From NCBI GenBank assembly GCA_905250115.1, contig CAJNOI010000047.1:247365-311364 (forward strand): a DNA stretch of 64,000 nucleotides, read 5' to 3'. A program made the position numbers and the translations under genes. Of the stretch, positions 39,001-50,941 are shown in pieces. Under the pieces are notes generated by a model that did no database searches, was not told the origin of the DNA, and saw nothing but the letters and a program-made list of their open reading frames with translations. This stretch comes from Adineta steineri (Eukaryota; Rotifera; Eurotatoria; Adinetida; Adinetidae). Positions within the stretch are counted from its first letter, which is position 1; every line of letters starts with the position of its first letter.

Positions 39001-40559
39001 GTGAGATTTTCTCATTTAAAGAATTCTTTTCGGCTTCTTCGACTGCTGAACAACGTTCTGATTATCAATGAATCATTAAGTTCAGGAAGTGTTAATGCAT
39101 ACACAAGTCGGTATAATCAATTTGTTAGTATAAACTAAGTAATACAATTACGCGATCATTCAAAAATAATTAATTTGGACGCATTTCCAATACCTACTCT
39201 TTTATAATTCGAAGGAAATTGTAGTATCAGTGTTTCTATTTTCTCTTGATTATACTATTTTTCTGTATACCAGTTTATTAAACGAAAAATTTCATTTCTT
39301 CGTTAGTTTGTTTAGCTCAAAAAATGGAATGCTTCTAAACATGAAAAGTCTATCTTATTCATTCTTCGCATCTACTATAAAAAATTCCATATTGTTAGCA
39401 CACGTAACTCTAAGGATTTATTTGCATTGATAGTAATTCTTCGTTGATAAAAATAGATTAAGATGAAGATTTTTTCTTTACAAAGCCATTTGATAGTTAA
39501 GAATAATTCAGGGAAGAATTTAAAAATTGACGCATTAACTGCTCAGGTAATTAAAAAGTGGCAAAAAATTGATGATTTCCACGTGAAAACACGAAACAAA
39601 ATGACATTTTTTAAATTGAAATTTTCATCAAAATCATAGAATACACGGAAGATATATTAATAAGAAGTTCGCTAATTGATTAGCTTCCTAACATTTACTC
39701 TAATGTGAGCGACATGTGCAATAGTATAGAAGAACATTACATGGAAAATAAATGAACGAAAAAGATCTGAAGGTTCAGAAAAAAAAAGAAATAGATACAT
39801 ATATATATAGGGTCGTATTTGTCATCTTACGATATAGAGAATAGAAGGAAGAGAAATATCTAGTACGAATGATTCATATTATAACGATGCTGTTAAAAGA
39901 TCATATCACTTTATAAGAATCAAAATATTAATAACAAAATCAATTCGATTAATACAAACTATGCGTCTCTTTTATATATCGATAAAATAATAAAGTTATT
40001 AATTAAATACTAATTACAATTAGTTAAAGAGAAATTTAAAGGGGATAATATTGATGGGACGAATATATTCTCAGTTGAGGTGTGCCCACGAAATGAGTTT
40101 AATGCAAATTTCTTTATGTTTTTATTCTCTGAATATTAACAAATAGTGAATGCTAAATATTCTCTAACGAGATGTAATGACAAATAAATGAACGAATTCT
40201 TCGATCGTTTTCAATATCAAAATGTAATATATGTATACTATCATAGTAATTCTGTTCGAACACAAATAAAAGATGGAACAAGACCAAAATCAAGAATCGG
40301 CTCGATTACATTACGAATATTATTTTAAAATACAACATTAAATAATACAGAGTTAAATGAAATTATTAACAAGATAAGGCATTCAGTTTATATTTACTAA
40401 TAAAATTGTTACATCTAGCTGTGTAAATAATTAGCCAGTAACATATACTTGTTTGTATATAGTCGACTAGCGATGTACACGTGTGTACATAAACACTTTC
40501 TTAAGTTTATATCTAGAAAAATAGATATTCATTTCTTCTCTACACTTCTATTCAAAGAC

Positions 40560-42723
40560 ATGGCAATGGAAAATAAAACACAATGTTTTACATGTAATAA
40601 AGACAAAATAACATTTTCTTGTGAAGGATGTTTACAAAGGTTTTGTTTAATACATTTGCCAGAACATTACCAAAGATTAAATGAAGAATTAAATCATATT
40701 ATTGATGATTATAATGAATTTAAAGAAACGATTAATGAACAGAAACAAAATCCACATAATCATTCATTAATCAAACAAATTAATCAATGGGAAGGCAATT
40801 CAATTGCAAGAATTCAACAAAAAGCACAAAACTGTAGAGACATTGTCATTGAATCATTACAAACACTTATTAATGATATTGAAATGAAATTTAATGATTT
40901 AAATAAGCAAATACAACAACTACATAAAGAAACTGACTTTAATGAGATTAGTTTAAATTATTTAAGAAATCAATTAATACAAATTACACAAGAATTAAAT
41001 AATCCATCAAATATTTCTATTCAACGGGAATCACAACCATTTATTAATGAAATTTCAATTATTTCATCGAAAAGTAAGGTTTTAAGAAATAGTTTCTAGG
41101 AGAATAATTCTCATTTTCTAAGAATTTATCTTAAAAAACTATAAAAACAAAAAAGTGATGCAAAAGATGACAAAAATAATCCAGAATAATATTGGTTTAT
41201 TCGATCAATAATAATAGAATTGATAGGATATGAAATAATACTAAATGAAAAAACTAGTTTTTCTTCAGTTTCACAAGATACGATAGGTTGATAAAAACAA
41301 AATTGAATTACTTTCAAATTGTTATTTAACAAAAAATAAGTCAGCAAGGTCTTTTCACATTTTCGAATTAAATCTTTATGAAGTTATTTCAAAAATAAAT
41401 TATCTTTCAATAAAAATATTCTTTCTCTTCAAAATTTCGATTCGAAAAACAATAAATTTCAAATTCTTTTTCTTTTTCAAAATAAAATATTTCTTTTTTT
41501 CATTTTAAGAAATTTTATTCGAAAAAACACTGAAAGATTTTTTCTATTTCTTTCTTCTCAAAAGAATTTATTTTTATTTTCCACACACCAAGCTTCAAAT
41601 GTTTGATGTTCTTTTTCAGTAGAATTTTTTTGCCAAAACTCAACAAAAAATATTAAATAAAATTTGTCTTTTCGTTACACATTTTTCTCAACATTTCATT
41701 CAAAATTCAACTTTAACAAAAAAAACACTCAAAGTTTCCTTGCAATCTAATCTTTTCTTTTTTTTCTTTGATAAAAAATAGAATTCTCTTCTTCTTTTTT
41801 TGATCAAAATCTTCTATTTTCATCCTTTTCTAGAACCAAAATTTAACGAATGGAAACCGAATGCCATCACTGTGGTTGGTGGAAATGGGCAAGGACAACA
41901 ACTAAATCAACTCAATCGTCCCGGTGGAATTTTTATTGATAAAAACAAAAATATGTTCATTACTGATTATGAGAATCATCGTATTGTGGAATGGAAATGT
42001 AATGCAAAGGAAGGACAAATCATTGCAGGTGGAAATGGCAGAGGAAATCGAATGGATCAATTGAATCACCCAACAGATGTGATTGTTGATCAACAAAATC
42101 ATTCGATCATCATTGCTGATCGTGGGAACAGACGGGTAATCCAATGGTTGAATCAAAAGCAACAAATTCTCATTGATAATACTGCTTGTTGGGGCTTAGC
42201 GATGGATAAACATGGATTTATTTATGTTTCTGATGAAAGGAAAAATGAAGTCAGAAGATGGAAAATGGGAGAGTACAACAACGAAGGAATTGTAGTGGCA
42301 GGTGGAAATGGACAAGGAGATCAACTCTATAATTCTGCGTCTATCTTTGTTGATGAAGATCAATCTATTTATGTTTCAGATGAGAGCAATCATCGTGTGA
42401 TGAAATGGAGGAAAGATGCAAAAGAAGGAATTATTGTGGCTGGAGGAAATGGTAAAGGAAGAAATCTCAATCAATTGTCCTCTCCTCAAGGAGTAATTGT
42501 AGACGATCTGGGTCAAATCTATGTGGCAGACTGGGAGAATCATCGAGTAATGCGTTGGTGTGAAGGAAAAAAAGAAGGTGAAATTGTTGTTGGTGGAAAT
42601 GGTAAAGGAAATCAATCAAATCAATTGAACGGTCTTTATGGTTTATCTTTTGATGTCGAAAGAAATCTTTATGTTGCTGATGATATGAATCATCGAATTC
42701 AAAAATTCGAAGTACTTTTGTAA
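40560..42723 (+). CDS. B-box/coiled-coil + NHL propeller protein (TRIM-NHL-like, no RING)
   Basis: Two exons, 40560-41073 and 41834-42723, total 468 codons (467 aa). Start at 40560 (MAMENKTQ) is chosen over an in-frame ATG at 40449 because the extra 37 residues look unrelated. Residues about 8-36 form a B-box-type zinc motif (C-x2-C, C-x2-C, FC-x2-H-x3-H). Residues about 40-170 are a Gln/Asn/Leu-rich coiled coil. The second exon, 890 nt and phase 1, encodes six NHL-type blades nearly parallel to the secreted paralogues, including the atypical third blade. There is no signal peptide, so this copy should be cytoplasmic. The B-box/coiled-coil/NHL order resembles TRIM-NHL regulators but the RING is absent. 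The 760-bp intron (41074-41833) is long for this window. Confidence 0.78.
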
Positions 42724-44248
42724 ATGAAATTTTTTTTAAACAGAAAATCGAGAAATAAAAACAAAAGAAAAAGTGAAATGTTATTGATTGTAGAAAAAGA
42801 CATTTTTTTACAAGAAAATAATCAAGAACGATCTTTTTTGGCTGTTTTCTTAAAAATTGAGTTAAACTCCATAATTTTGATTAAAAACTTCTAAGAAAGA
42901 AATGTTAAGTTCTTCATCTTTTGATAATTTTTGTTAAATTTCATAGTAGAAAAGAATTTTTCAATTCGAATTGAATTGAAATAAAAATTATTCAGAAGGA
43001 AGATTTGCTGTTTGATTAAATTCTATTTAAATATTTTTTGTTTTTTTCGATTCGATAAAATTTGGGAAAAGTTGAAAGTTGAAAAGAAAAAGAAATATTT
43101 TATGAAAAACTGGTAATAAAAATCTAATTGAAACGAATATTGTAGAACAAAACAAATGCTGAAAAGATTTTTCTTTAATAAATTTACAAATTTTATCTTT
43201 TTCAAATTTCGTTCACGTTTGATTCTGAGGAAATTTTAAAAAAAAAACGATTTGTCAAAATGAAACCCATGGAAATTTCTATTTAGACGAAAACGAAAAA
43301 AAAGAACTTCAAAATAATACAAAATTCAAGTTTGATTTTTCATTTCAAAGATATTTGATCAAATAAGAATATTTTTGTAAGATTTCTTTTCATAAAACTT
43401 TCAAAAAGATTTGTTTTGTCTTTCAAAGAAATTTAAATAAATATTTTGAGAATTTCTTTATCAAATTTAATTTAACTTTTTCAAATAAAAATTTTCTTCT
43501 TTTTCATTAAAACTACTGATTAATTTCCAATCAATGAAATTTTTTGTAAATAGAATTTTTTTATATCTGATGTAAAGAAAAAGAATTTGAAAATATAAAA
43601 ATATATTTTAGATATATTATTTATTGTAGAGAGAAAACTTTTATAAAAAATTTCTTGAATTATTATTAAGTTGAAATATTTCTATGAATGAATTCAAATT
43701 AAATTATCCTCTATGATTATTTATTAATATAAAACTATTATGAAAATAATTCATTTTCTATTTTTATAAAAAATAGCACATGGATATATGGATTTAATGA
43801 TAATAATTTGAATGAAAATATCTAAAAGATGAATTTGTATTCATGATGATAATTTAATATTATTGTTTAAAAATAAATGATAACTAAATTGACTAATTAG
43901 ACAATTTTTTTGTAATAACAAAGATAATTCGAATAATATTAAAGAAAAGAGATATAAACTATTATAAAATTAGTTGAAATTTATTCAATTAAATTATTAT
44001 ACTTATATTTTGAAAATTTAAGAAAAACAATAAAATTTCAATTATTTCTTTTAGATCGAATGAGAACTAAGAGATAAATTAATATCTACTTTCTTATCTA
44101 ATAAGTTTATAACTAATAAGTTTATCAAAAAAAACAGTTTTGACTTTATTTCAAAGAATATAATGAAGAATTAATTTATTTATTATTTCTCTTAAATTCT
44201 ATTTGAGAAAAAATATTGATTAACTAATTATAGCATTTCTATTTTATT
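42724..44248. other. Very AT-rich intergenic region
   Basis: The first 200 bases resemble the 3' flank of the other NHL paralogues. Beyond that, no gene or clear repeat is seen. Confidence 0.5.
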
Positions 44249-44451
44249 AAACAAAATTTTTATTAAAAATAGTTTCAATTTAAAACATATTCATTCGATA
44301 TTATACAGGATGAATAATATTTTCATATATAACACGTTAATTAAACAATTCTTGATATTTTTTTTACATAAATGTAAATTGAACAATAATTTTGATTAAG
44401 TTTCAACAAAATTCAAAATATAAAAGATGAATCTAATACAGTAAAACCTCT

Positions 44452-44508
44452 CTAAGATGAACATCAACAGAACTTTCTAAAAAGTGTTCATCTTACAAAG
44501 GTTTCATG
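44452..44508. repeat. Short palindromic repeat inside NHL block
   Basis: AAACCTCTCTAAGATGAACA is followed after a short loop by its near-perfect inverse (18 of 20 positions). The same palindrome is at about 60115-60162. Its end TACAGTAAAACCTCT resembles terminal repeats of pogo/Tigger-type DNA transposons, so it may be a very short foldback remnant. Confidence 0.45.
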
Positions 44509-45116
44509 GGTGTAGGTGTGAGTAAGGCTTGGGTATAGTTGAAAAAAGCATCATACTCACACAGAATTGGAGACAATTCCTTTCATTGAGAATTACTTTT
44601 TCTTCAAATTTACTTTTCATCTAAGTGTTTATACTATATCGATGAGATATTACTAAAAATATTCTCCTTTTCTTACCAAACTCAAAACAAAATTATATCT
44701 GAAACTACATTCAAATACAATAGTTCTTTCGAATGTCGAAAATAACTTGCTGACAAATATCACTTTTATATTAGTTAAGAGAATAAAATTTTACAGTTGA
44801 TGAATACGGATTTTAAAACTGCCTACTCCTAGTCTTTTTGACAAATATTTCACTCTTTGAAAATATACGCATATCAGATAAGTCTTAACTTCATCACATG
44901 ACGATCTATGCATTTTTCAATTACATTTTTATTGTATTTGTTATAGGATAGAATCAGAACGATTAGAAGAAATAAAAGCAAGATCAAATTTCCACTTATC
45001 GATATGTGAATAGATCCATCTATTATATTTCAATTGAAATGACTTAAGATATTATCTGTGTTTTAAAAATAAAAGCACACACTTTTTCATCATATTCTCT
45101 TATTCTAAAATCAACT

Positions 45117-46543
45117 ATGGCTATAATCAATATCTACTGCTACGTCGTTTTTATTCTTCTCAGGTAAATACTTATTCAGTTTTATCAGTATTTTTGTTAA
45201 CATTCATCGTTTTTATATTTTAGCGTAACAGGTTTGATTTCTCTTGTATTTTATATATTTATATGTATTAGTTTATCACTTTCATAGTTCAAATTAACTC
45301 TCAAATATGTGAGAAAACACCTCAGTATGGGGATTGTTCGACCAACAGTGCATGTGGATGTTTTCATATGTTGGGTGCTAATATTGATACAGGCGTCTGT
45401 GGTTTCCTTTGGCCAACATGCTCTCGTCTTGTACGGTGCAATTCATCAGACAATTCATGTCTTCAGCTGGATACCATTTGTGTACACCATCCTCAATGTG
45501 AGGATTTTCCACTTTGCTATCCAGTTACAATGACTAACCAAAACATGTGCCCACCAATGAAAAGTAAGGGGATCGGTGGATGATAGATGTAACATTCTTA
45601 TCCACACTCTTAAGATATCTAAAACTATAAATTTCATCTATTTTTAGATAAGATCAATCTCAAATGGAAACAAAATGCCATCACTGTGGCTGGTGGAAAA
45701 GGATACGGACAACAATTAAATCAACTCAGTGGTCCTTATGGAATCTTCATTGACGAAAAGAAAAATATTTTCATTGCTGAGTTTTGGAATGCTCGTATTG
45801 TTGAATGGAAATATGATGCAAAGGAAGGACACATCATTGCAGGTGGAAATGGGGAAGGAGATCGAATGGATCAATTGTTTTATCCAACAAGTGTGGTTGT
45901 TGATCAACAAGATCATTCGATCATCATTGCTGATTCGAATAACAGACGAGTGATTCAATGGCTTAATCAAAATCAGCAGATTCTCATTCGCAATATTGAC
46001 TGTAGTGGCTTGGCAATGGATAAATATGGATTTCTATATGTTTCTGATCTTAAGAAGAATGAAGTGAGACGATGGAAAATGGGAGAATACAACGAAGGAG
46101 TTATAGTGGCCGGAGGAAACGGACAAGGAAATCAACTCAATCAACTCAATTCTCCTGGTTTCATGTTTGTTGGTGACGATCAATCTATTTATGTATCAGA
46201 TGCAGTCAATCATCGTGTGATGAAATGGAGAAAAGATGCAAAAGATGGAATTGTTGTTGCCGGAGGAAATGGTGAAGGACGAAATCTTAATCAATTCTCT
46301 AGACCTCGAGGAATAATTGTTGATGATTTGGGTCAAATATATGTGGCAGATGATGGAAATCATCGAGTAATGCGTTGGTGTGAAGGAAAAGAAGAAGGTG
46401 AAATTGTTGTTGGTAGAAATGGAAATGGAAATCAATCAAGCCAATTGAGTAGTCCTATGGGTTTATCTTTTGACAACGAAAGAAATCTTTACGTTGTTGA
46501 TAATCGGAACAATCGAATTCAAAAGTTTGAAATAGTTTTCTGA
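45117..46543 (+). CDS. Secreted 12-Cys + six-blade NHL propeller protein (paralogue 3)
   Basis: Exons 45117-45163 (47 nt), 45224-45231 (8 nt), 45288-45563 (276 nt), 45648-46543 (896 nt) give 409 codons. Signal peptide MAIINIYCYVVFILLSVT spans exon 1 and the microexon. The cysteine module keeps all 12 cysteines of paralogue 1. The NHL exon is two codons longer than in paralogue 1; blade 3 again lacks the GGNG turn, and the last blade has VGRNG in place of VGGNG and VVDN in place of VADx, so it is slightly degenerate. Splice sites and phases are the same as in paralogues 1 and 4. Promoter shared with those copies, so similar expression is expected. Confidence 0.8.
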
Positions 46544-47757
46544 ATGAAATTCTGATTTTCAAAAAAAAAGAAAAGAAATTGTTTTATTGAATAAATAATC
46601 GAGAAATAAAAGAAAAAGTGAAGTTTTATTATTGAAAATCGATGACAGAAATTCAATAAATTCTAGATAAGAAAAAAACAATGAAAAATCTTGTTGATTT
46701 TTTTTTATAAATCTTGAATTCAATTGGTAGTTTTTATTAAAAAACTCCTATGAATAAATGTTAAATTCTTCATCTCTTGTTAATTTTAATCGAATTTTAC
46801 AGAAGAAAAGAAAAGAAAAGAATTTTTTAGTTTGAAATGATTTGTAATGAAAATTCTTTGAAACGACGATTTCGTGTTTTAGAAAATTCTATTTGTAAAA
46901 TTAACTAACGTTGAAGAGAAAAGAAATGTTTCATAAACAGTTGATAATAAAAGTTGGATTGCAATATATTTTACTGAATAAAACAAATGTTGAAAAGATT
47001 TTTGTTTAGTAAATTAACAAATTTTATCATTTTACAAATTTAGTAGTTCGATTTTAAAAAATTTGTTAATAAAAGCAGAATTAAAAATTAATTTGTCAAA
47101 ATGAAATCGATAAAAAGAAGTTTTATTTGAAATTTCAAAAGGAAAATAAGTTAAAGATTTTAGATAAAATGAAAAATTAATAGAAGTTTTATGAATGATA
47201 CAAAATTCATATTTGCTTTTAATCTGAAAAACTTTTTTCATCTGATTTCTTTTAATCCAACGTAGAGAAAATTTTGTTCCCGTTGAGATCTTTTCAAACT
47301 TCAATAAAAGAAAAATGACTTGAGAGTATGAACATTATTTTCACTAGTTTTTGACTCAAACGTGACATTTGAAAGTAGAGTTTTTTAAGAAAAACAATCA
47401 TTAGACTAATGGAAGAAATGATCGAATGAATAACAAAAAATGATTATGATCAGCTTAAAATTTTATTTGAAGTTAATAGACGCTTAACCAAATAATTGAG
47501 TTGCATGACCAAATAAATTCTCAAATTAATTTATCAAGAATCCATGTGGCTTCAAGAAAGTGTTTTTATTTGTTCTCAAAAATAAAATAAAAAATATTTG
47601 TATCATTTGAGAATTTTATGTTTGAAAAGAGATTCATAAAATATGTTGAGCAACAAAAACCAAACAAGGGAATTACAGATAAAATGATCGCAGTGGAAAA
47701 TTATTGAATTTTATTCCAAATATCTTAATCTACTTAATATAATATTTTAGATAGACC
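46544..47757. other. Intergenic, AT-rich
   Basis: 3' flank of NHL paralogue 3 (with AATAAA-type signals around 46600), then AT-rich sequence without recognisable genes. Confidence 0.5.
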
Positions 47758-47837
47758 ATCTTGAGGGTGGGTGGCTGTGGATGTTGGTGATGAGATCTTT
47801 ATATTGACACCTGTGCCCATACACCTGCCCTCAAGAT
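47758..47837. repeat. Foldback with G-rich/C-rich arms
   Basis: ATCTTGAGGGTGGGTG at 47758-47773 pairs with CACCTGCCCTCAAGAT at 47822-47837 at 14 of 16 positions, with a loop of 48 bases. The arms contain imperfect TGTGGG-like strings. It lies upstream of the NNT-biased cysteine-rich gene. Confidence 0.6.
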
Positions 47838-48215
47838 AGGTTCTGCAAAACTTCTTTGTCCGGTGTAATGCTGATTACAACGTGAGAAGCCTGTTGTCGC
47901 TCCTTTTTGTTCTTTATTTTTCTTCTTTTGTAAAATAAGAATCATCCTTCTCTTCACAATATTCACTTTTTAAATACTCAACGATATCAGTAGTACGTGA
48001 GGAAATGACAGAGAATCAGCATTCTTTAGGACAAGAGATATATCATGCTATAACAAAGCAAATGGGTGTTGAGCAGCTCTATTTTTTTAAATACGAACAG
48101 CACGAGAGGAAGAAAAAAATTATCCTTATCTCTTCTGCGCAATGGTGCAGTGAGTCACTCTGGATTGTGTACTAGTTTTTTTCCTTGAATGTTCTTCCTT
48201 GGTCAGTCACCAACG

Positions 48216-48226
48216 TATATATAAAG
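48216..48226 (+). promoter_or_regulatory. TATA box of the cysteine-rich gene
   Basis: TATATATAAAG lies about 93 bases before the start codon at 48319, in a GC-richer stretch (GCACCAGCACGACTGCAG follows), which makes it a convincing core promoter. Confidence 0.5.
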
Positions 48227-48318
48227 CACCAGCACGACTGCAGAAACATACCATTTTCATACTTGCTCAAATTCGTCGGCAACTCAATTCTTAAATATTC
48301 AAGGAACAACATACGGCA

Positions 48319-49086
48319 ATGCAGATTATCAGTCAAAGGCTTTGCTTGGCAGTCCTATTAGTTTTGATGGCAACAAGCTGCGTGGTACACGTGAAGGGGG
48401 AGCTAGTGATGTTGGCAGTAAATCAAGGTGCGAAACTCAATAATCTTCTTCATCCTTCAATTAGCAAACGTGCTGGTCCTGGTTGTCCTTCTTACTTTGA
48501 TCTTGATGATTGTCTTTATCGTAATTGTCCTTCTCGTTGTTCTATTTGTTGTGGCAGTATTTGTTATTGTGATCCTGATTGTAATGGTGATCGGAATCTT
48601 TATTGTAATTGTGATCGTGATAATTGTCTCGAACGTTGTCCTATTGCGGGTGCTTGTGATGTTTACGATTATAATGGTTGTGCTGATCGTAATACTGGTC
48701 ATTGTAATGATTATTTTCGTGACTATGGTTATGGTTGTTGTAATTCTGTTGCTGCTAATGCTGTTGTTGATTGTCCTCTTAATTGTCGTAATTGTTGTCC
48801 TATTGCTGGTGACGATGATACTAATCGTGCTGCTAATGCTAATGTTAACTTTAATGTTCGTCCTGCCCGTGCTGTTCAAGTTCTTCATCCTCGCATTATT
48901 GTTTATCCTCCTCGTACAGTTGAGCTTATACCTACTGGCAATTTTAGTCTTGTTCACCTTCACCCTCCTCTTGAACTTGCTACTCTTTATAATATTACTG
49001 CTGGTGCCGGTGCTGGTGCTACTTTTGCTCCCTATCCTGCTTGTCTTCTTGCTGCTATTCTTGTTGCTTATACTGGTAGAAAGTAA
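48319..49086 (+). CDS. Secreted cysteine-rich protein with extreme T-ending codon bias
   Basis: Single ORF of 255 aa. Signal peptide MQIISQRLCLAVLLVLMATS; a dibasic KR near residue 50 could be a processing site. Residues about 53-165 hold some 25-30 cysteines, many as CC or C-x-C, mixed with Asp, Asn, Arg and Tyr; residues 165-255 have very few cysteines, with an Ala/Gly stretch and a hydrophobic end (ACLLAAILVAYTGRK) that could be a GPI-type signal. From about 48440 on nearly every codon ends in T, unlike all neighbours, which also keeps the +1 frame and an antisense frame open over hundreds of bases. A GTAAAC donor overlapping the stop and a TTTCTATATAG acceptor at about 49149 would allow an alternative tail of roughly 20 residues. 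No family recognised; it might be a structural or matrix protein, but this is unsupported. Confidence 0.65.
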   Translation: MQIISQRLCLAVLLVLMATSCVVHVKGELVMLAVNQGAKLNNLLHPSISKRAGPGCPSYFDLDDCLYRNCPSRCSICCGSICYCDPDCNGDRNLYCNCDRDNCLERCPIAGACDVYDYNGCADRNTGHCNDYFRDYGYGCCNSVAANAVVDCPLNCRNCCPIAGDDDTNRAANANVNFNVRPARAVQVLHPRIIVYPPRTVELIPTGNFSLVHLHPPLELATLYNITAGAGAGATFAPYPACLLAAILVAYTGRK

Positions 49087-49440
49087 ACTGAGTATGTTGT
49101 ATGAATATAATGTTTCAATGATAATCCATCGTACTTTTTTCTATATAGGTTAAATGGCACAAATACAAGTATGCACCGAAGATCGAACATTGCCATCAAT
49201 CATCATCAGTAATACTGACCATTATTCACTAGTTAGCGTCGTCCTGTCATATTCACACATAGTTAGTTCCTGGTCCTATATTGTCAATCCTTCTTTTACT
49301 TTCCCCTCTGATATCGTTCATTACTTTTTCCCTTTTTTCTATATTGTTCAGATTTTCGATTTTAATAAAATATATGCACTGAAAACGTACTATGCTTTTC
49401 TTTTTTGAGAACCACTCCAAATATGTACATTAACCATGAA
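49087..49440. other. 3' region of the cysteine-rich gene
   Basis: Contains TTTTAATAAAATATATG near 49360-49376 as a likely poly-A signal. An 84-codon ORF here (49154-49408) has no domain and is more likely untranslated sequence. Confidence 0.45.
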
Positions 49441-49498
49441 GAACGCATCATTGTCTTCGTAAGCTGAACACTACTCATTCAATCGATTAGACGTTTCA

Positions 49499-49557
49499 TT
49501 GAGGGTGGGTGTGTGTGTAATCTTAACTATTACCTACACCGACACCCACACCCTCAC
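49499..49557. repeat. Foldback with telomere-like arms
   Basis: TTGAGGGTGGGTGTGTGTGT (from about 49499) and CACCGACACCCACACCCTCA (49538-49557) are imperfect inverted copies around a loop of about 18 bases. The arms read as TGTGGG-like repeats. It separates the cysteine-rich gene from the glycosyltransferase block. Confidence 0.55.
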
Positions 49558-49559
49558 AT

Positions 49560-50941
49560 CCAAATATTACAAAAATTAAATTTTATTCCTGAAAATATTG
49601 ATTAGATTTTCAAAGATTCTCTTTAGTTGATATTTGTGTAAAGATATTAGAGAACAAATTGTTTATTATCTTCAAAAAAATATCATTCTGATTTTAATAT
49701 AACACATTGATATATTAATTCGATTTTAATGATAAAAAACAATGATCAATATATCATATTATTCTTTATTCAATAATAAATAAGAATTTAAATAATTAAA
49801 TTGATTTTTATCAAATATTGATGATTATTATAATACTTTACCATTGAAAATATTTTTCAACTAAAAATTATTTAAACAAACATTCAATCTTCACATATTT
49901 ATATGATAATGATTTTAATTTATTTTAAAAACATGTCAGATTAAATTTTTTATAGAATTTTTTCAAACATGTTTTATATAATGAGAAACAGTTTTATTAT
50001 GAATCTATACTGAGATATATAAGAATAAGTTTGGCAATATCCCTTCATATACAATACTTGTATTTTCATGATTAAATCTGACTATTGTTAAAAATAAAGC
50101 TATTCTATCTTTTTATTTGAAAAAACTGTCAAGAGAATCTAATAATGAATCAATTCAATACTTAATTAACAGCAGCCGAACACATATCTTTCTTTTTTTT
50201 AATCATGTGCGCTTTCTAACACTATATCTTATTTATTTCGATAAAGTTTTTCGTTTTAAATTAAATCATTATATTTATCAATGTTTCTATTTTCAATAGA
50301 TTTTCTTTTGTTGGACAATTTATTTGATGAAAAAAGAATTCTCATTTATACCAAAATAATTACAAAACATCACAAGTTTAGAAATTCAATTCTTTGAAAT
50401 AGTTTCATTTCGGTAAGTTTGTTTTTTAAAATAATACGAAAAATGAAAGCAAACATGACAATGCAGTTGAGTGAATGAGAGATTGATATATGATCTATGA
50501 GGAAGGTAAAGTTATAGTTGTAGATCTATGGTTAATCTTTACTTACATCCAAATCTACATTAAAACATTCTTTCATTGAATAAATATCACAAAAATTGGT
50601 CAGTTTTTTATTTGAAAATAAGATGAAATCGATTTTCGACTTTTATCCAACCATCTTAGATATTACATTATGAGAATTGATCTATTCATATGTGAATCAT
50701 TATATTTTTATTTCGCGTCGTCATCGTTATACTATCAACTTTGACTGATTACTTTGTTGGTACGTCGTCAATGTGAATACCGAAAAATGTTTTGGAGTCC
50801 GTCGGTATCACATTCATCTCATTTCTATGCTTGGAATCAAACAAAGATTACACAATGGAATAATAGATTATTACACTTTGAATGCAAATTATGTGACTTC
50901 ATATTTCATTTATCTTTTAGTTCTAGATTATTTAAATATCT
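49560..50941. other. Intergenic with dispersed repeat
   Basis: AT-rich. The part 50345-50402 repeats a string also found at 36440-36489 (TTACAAAACATCACAAGTTT and following), and 50500-50690 matches 38818-39000. ORFs at 50754-51117 overlap the GT92 start and have no domain. Confidence 0.5.

Larger units (their letters stand above)
38009..40448. other. AT-rich intergenic region with repeat fragments
   Basis: Holds the second MITE-like copy (38652-38802) and a dispersed repeat (38818-39000). The rest shows no gene; a 66-codon ORF at 39230-39430 has no supporting features. Confidence 0.5.
44249..46800 (+). repeat. Duplicated NHL block, copy 3
   Basis: From 44249 on, the sequence matches 59916 onward almost base for base for long runs (TTTAAAACATATTCATTCGA, then a palindromic segment, then the common promoter), and matches copy 1 from about 33982. 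The coding part ends at 46543 and about 250 bases of 3' flank still resemble copies 1 and 2. Confidence 0.75.

Noticed and set aside
48428-49153. 241-aa hydrophobic ORF and a 168-aa antisense ORF over the cysteine-rich gene
   Set aside because: Both are expected by-products of the T-ending codon bias; their compositions (Leu/Val/Ile or Thr/Ile/Asn only) are not protein-like.
49154-49408. 84-aa ORF downstream of the cysteine-rich gene
   Set aside because: More likely 3' untranslated sequence with its poly-A signal; aromatic-rich with no recognisable motif.
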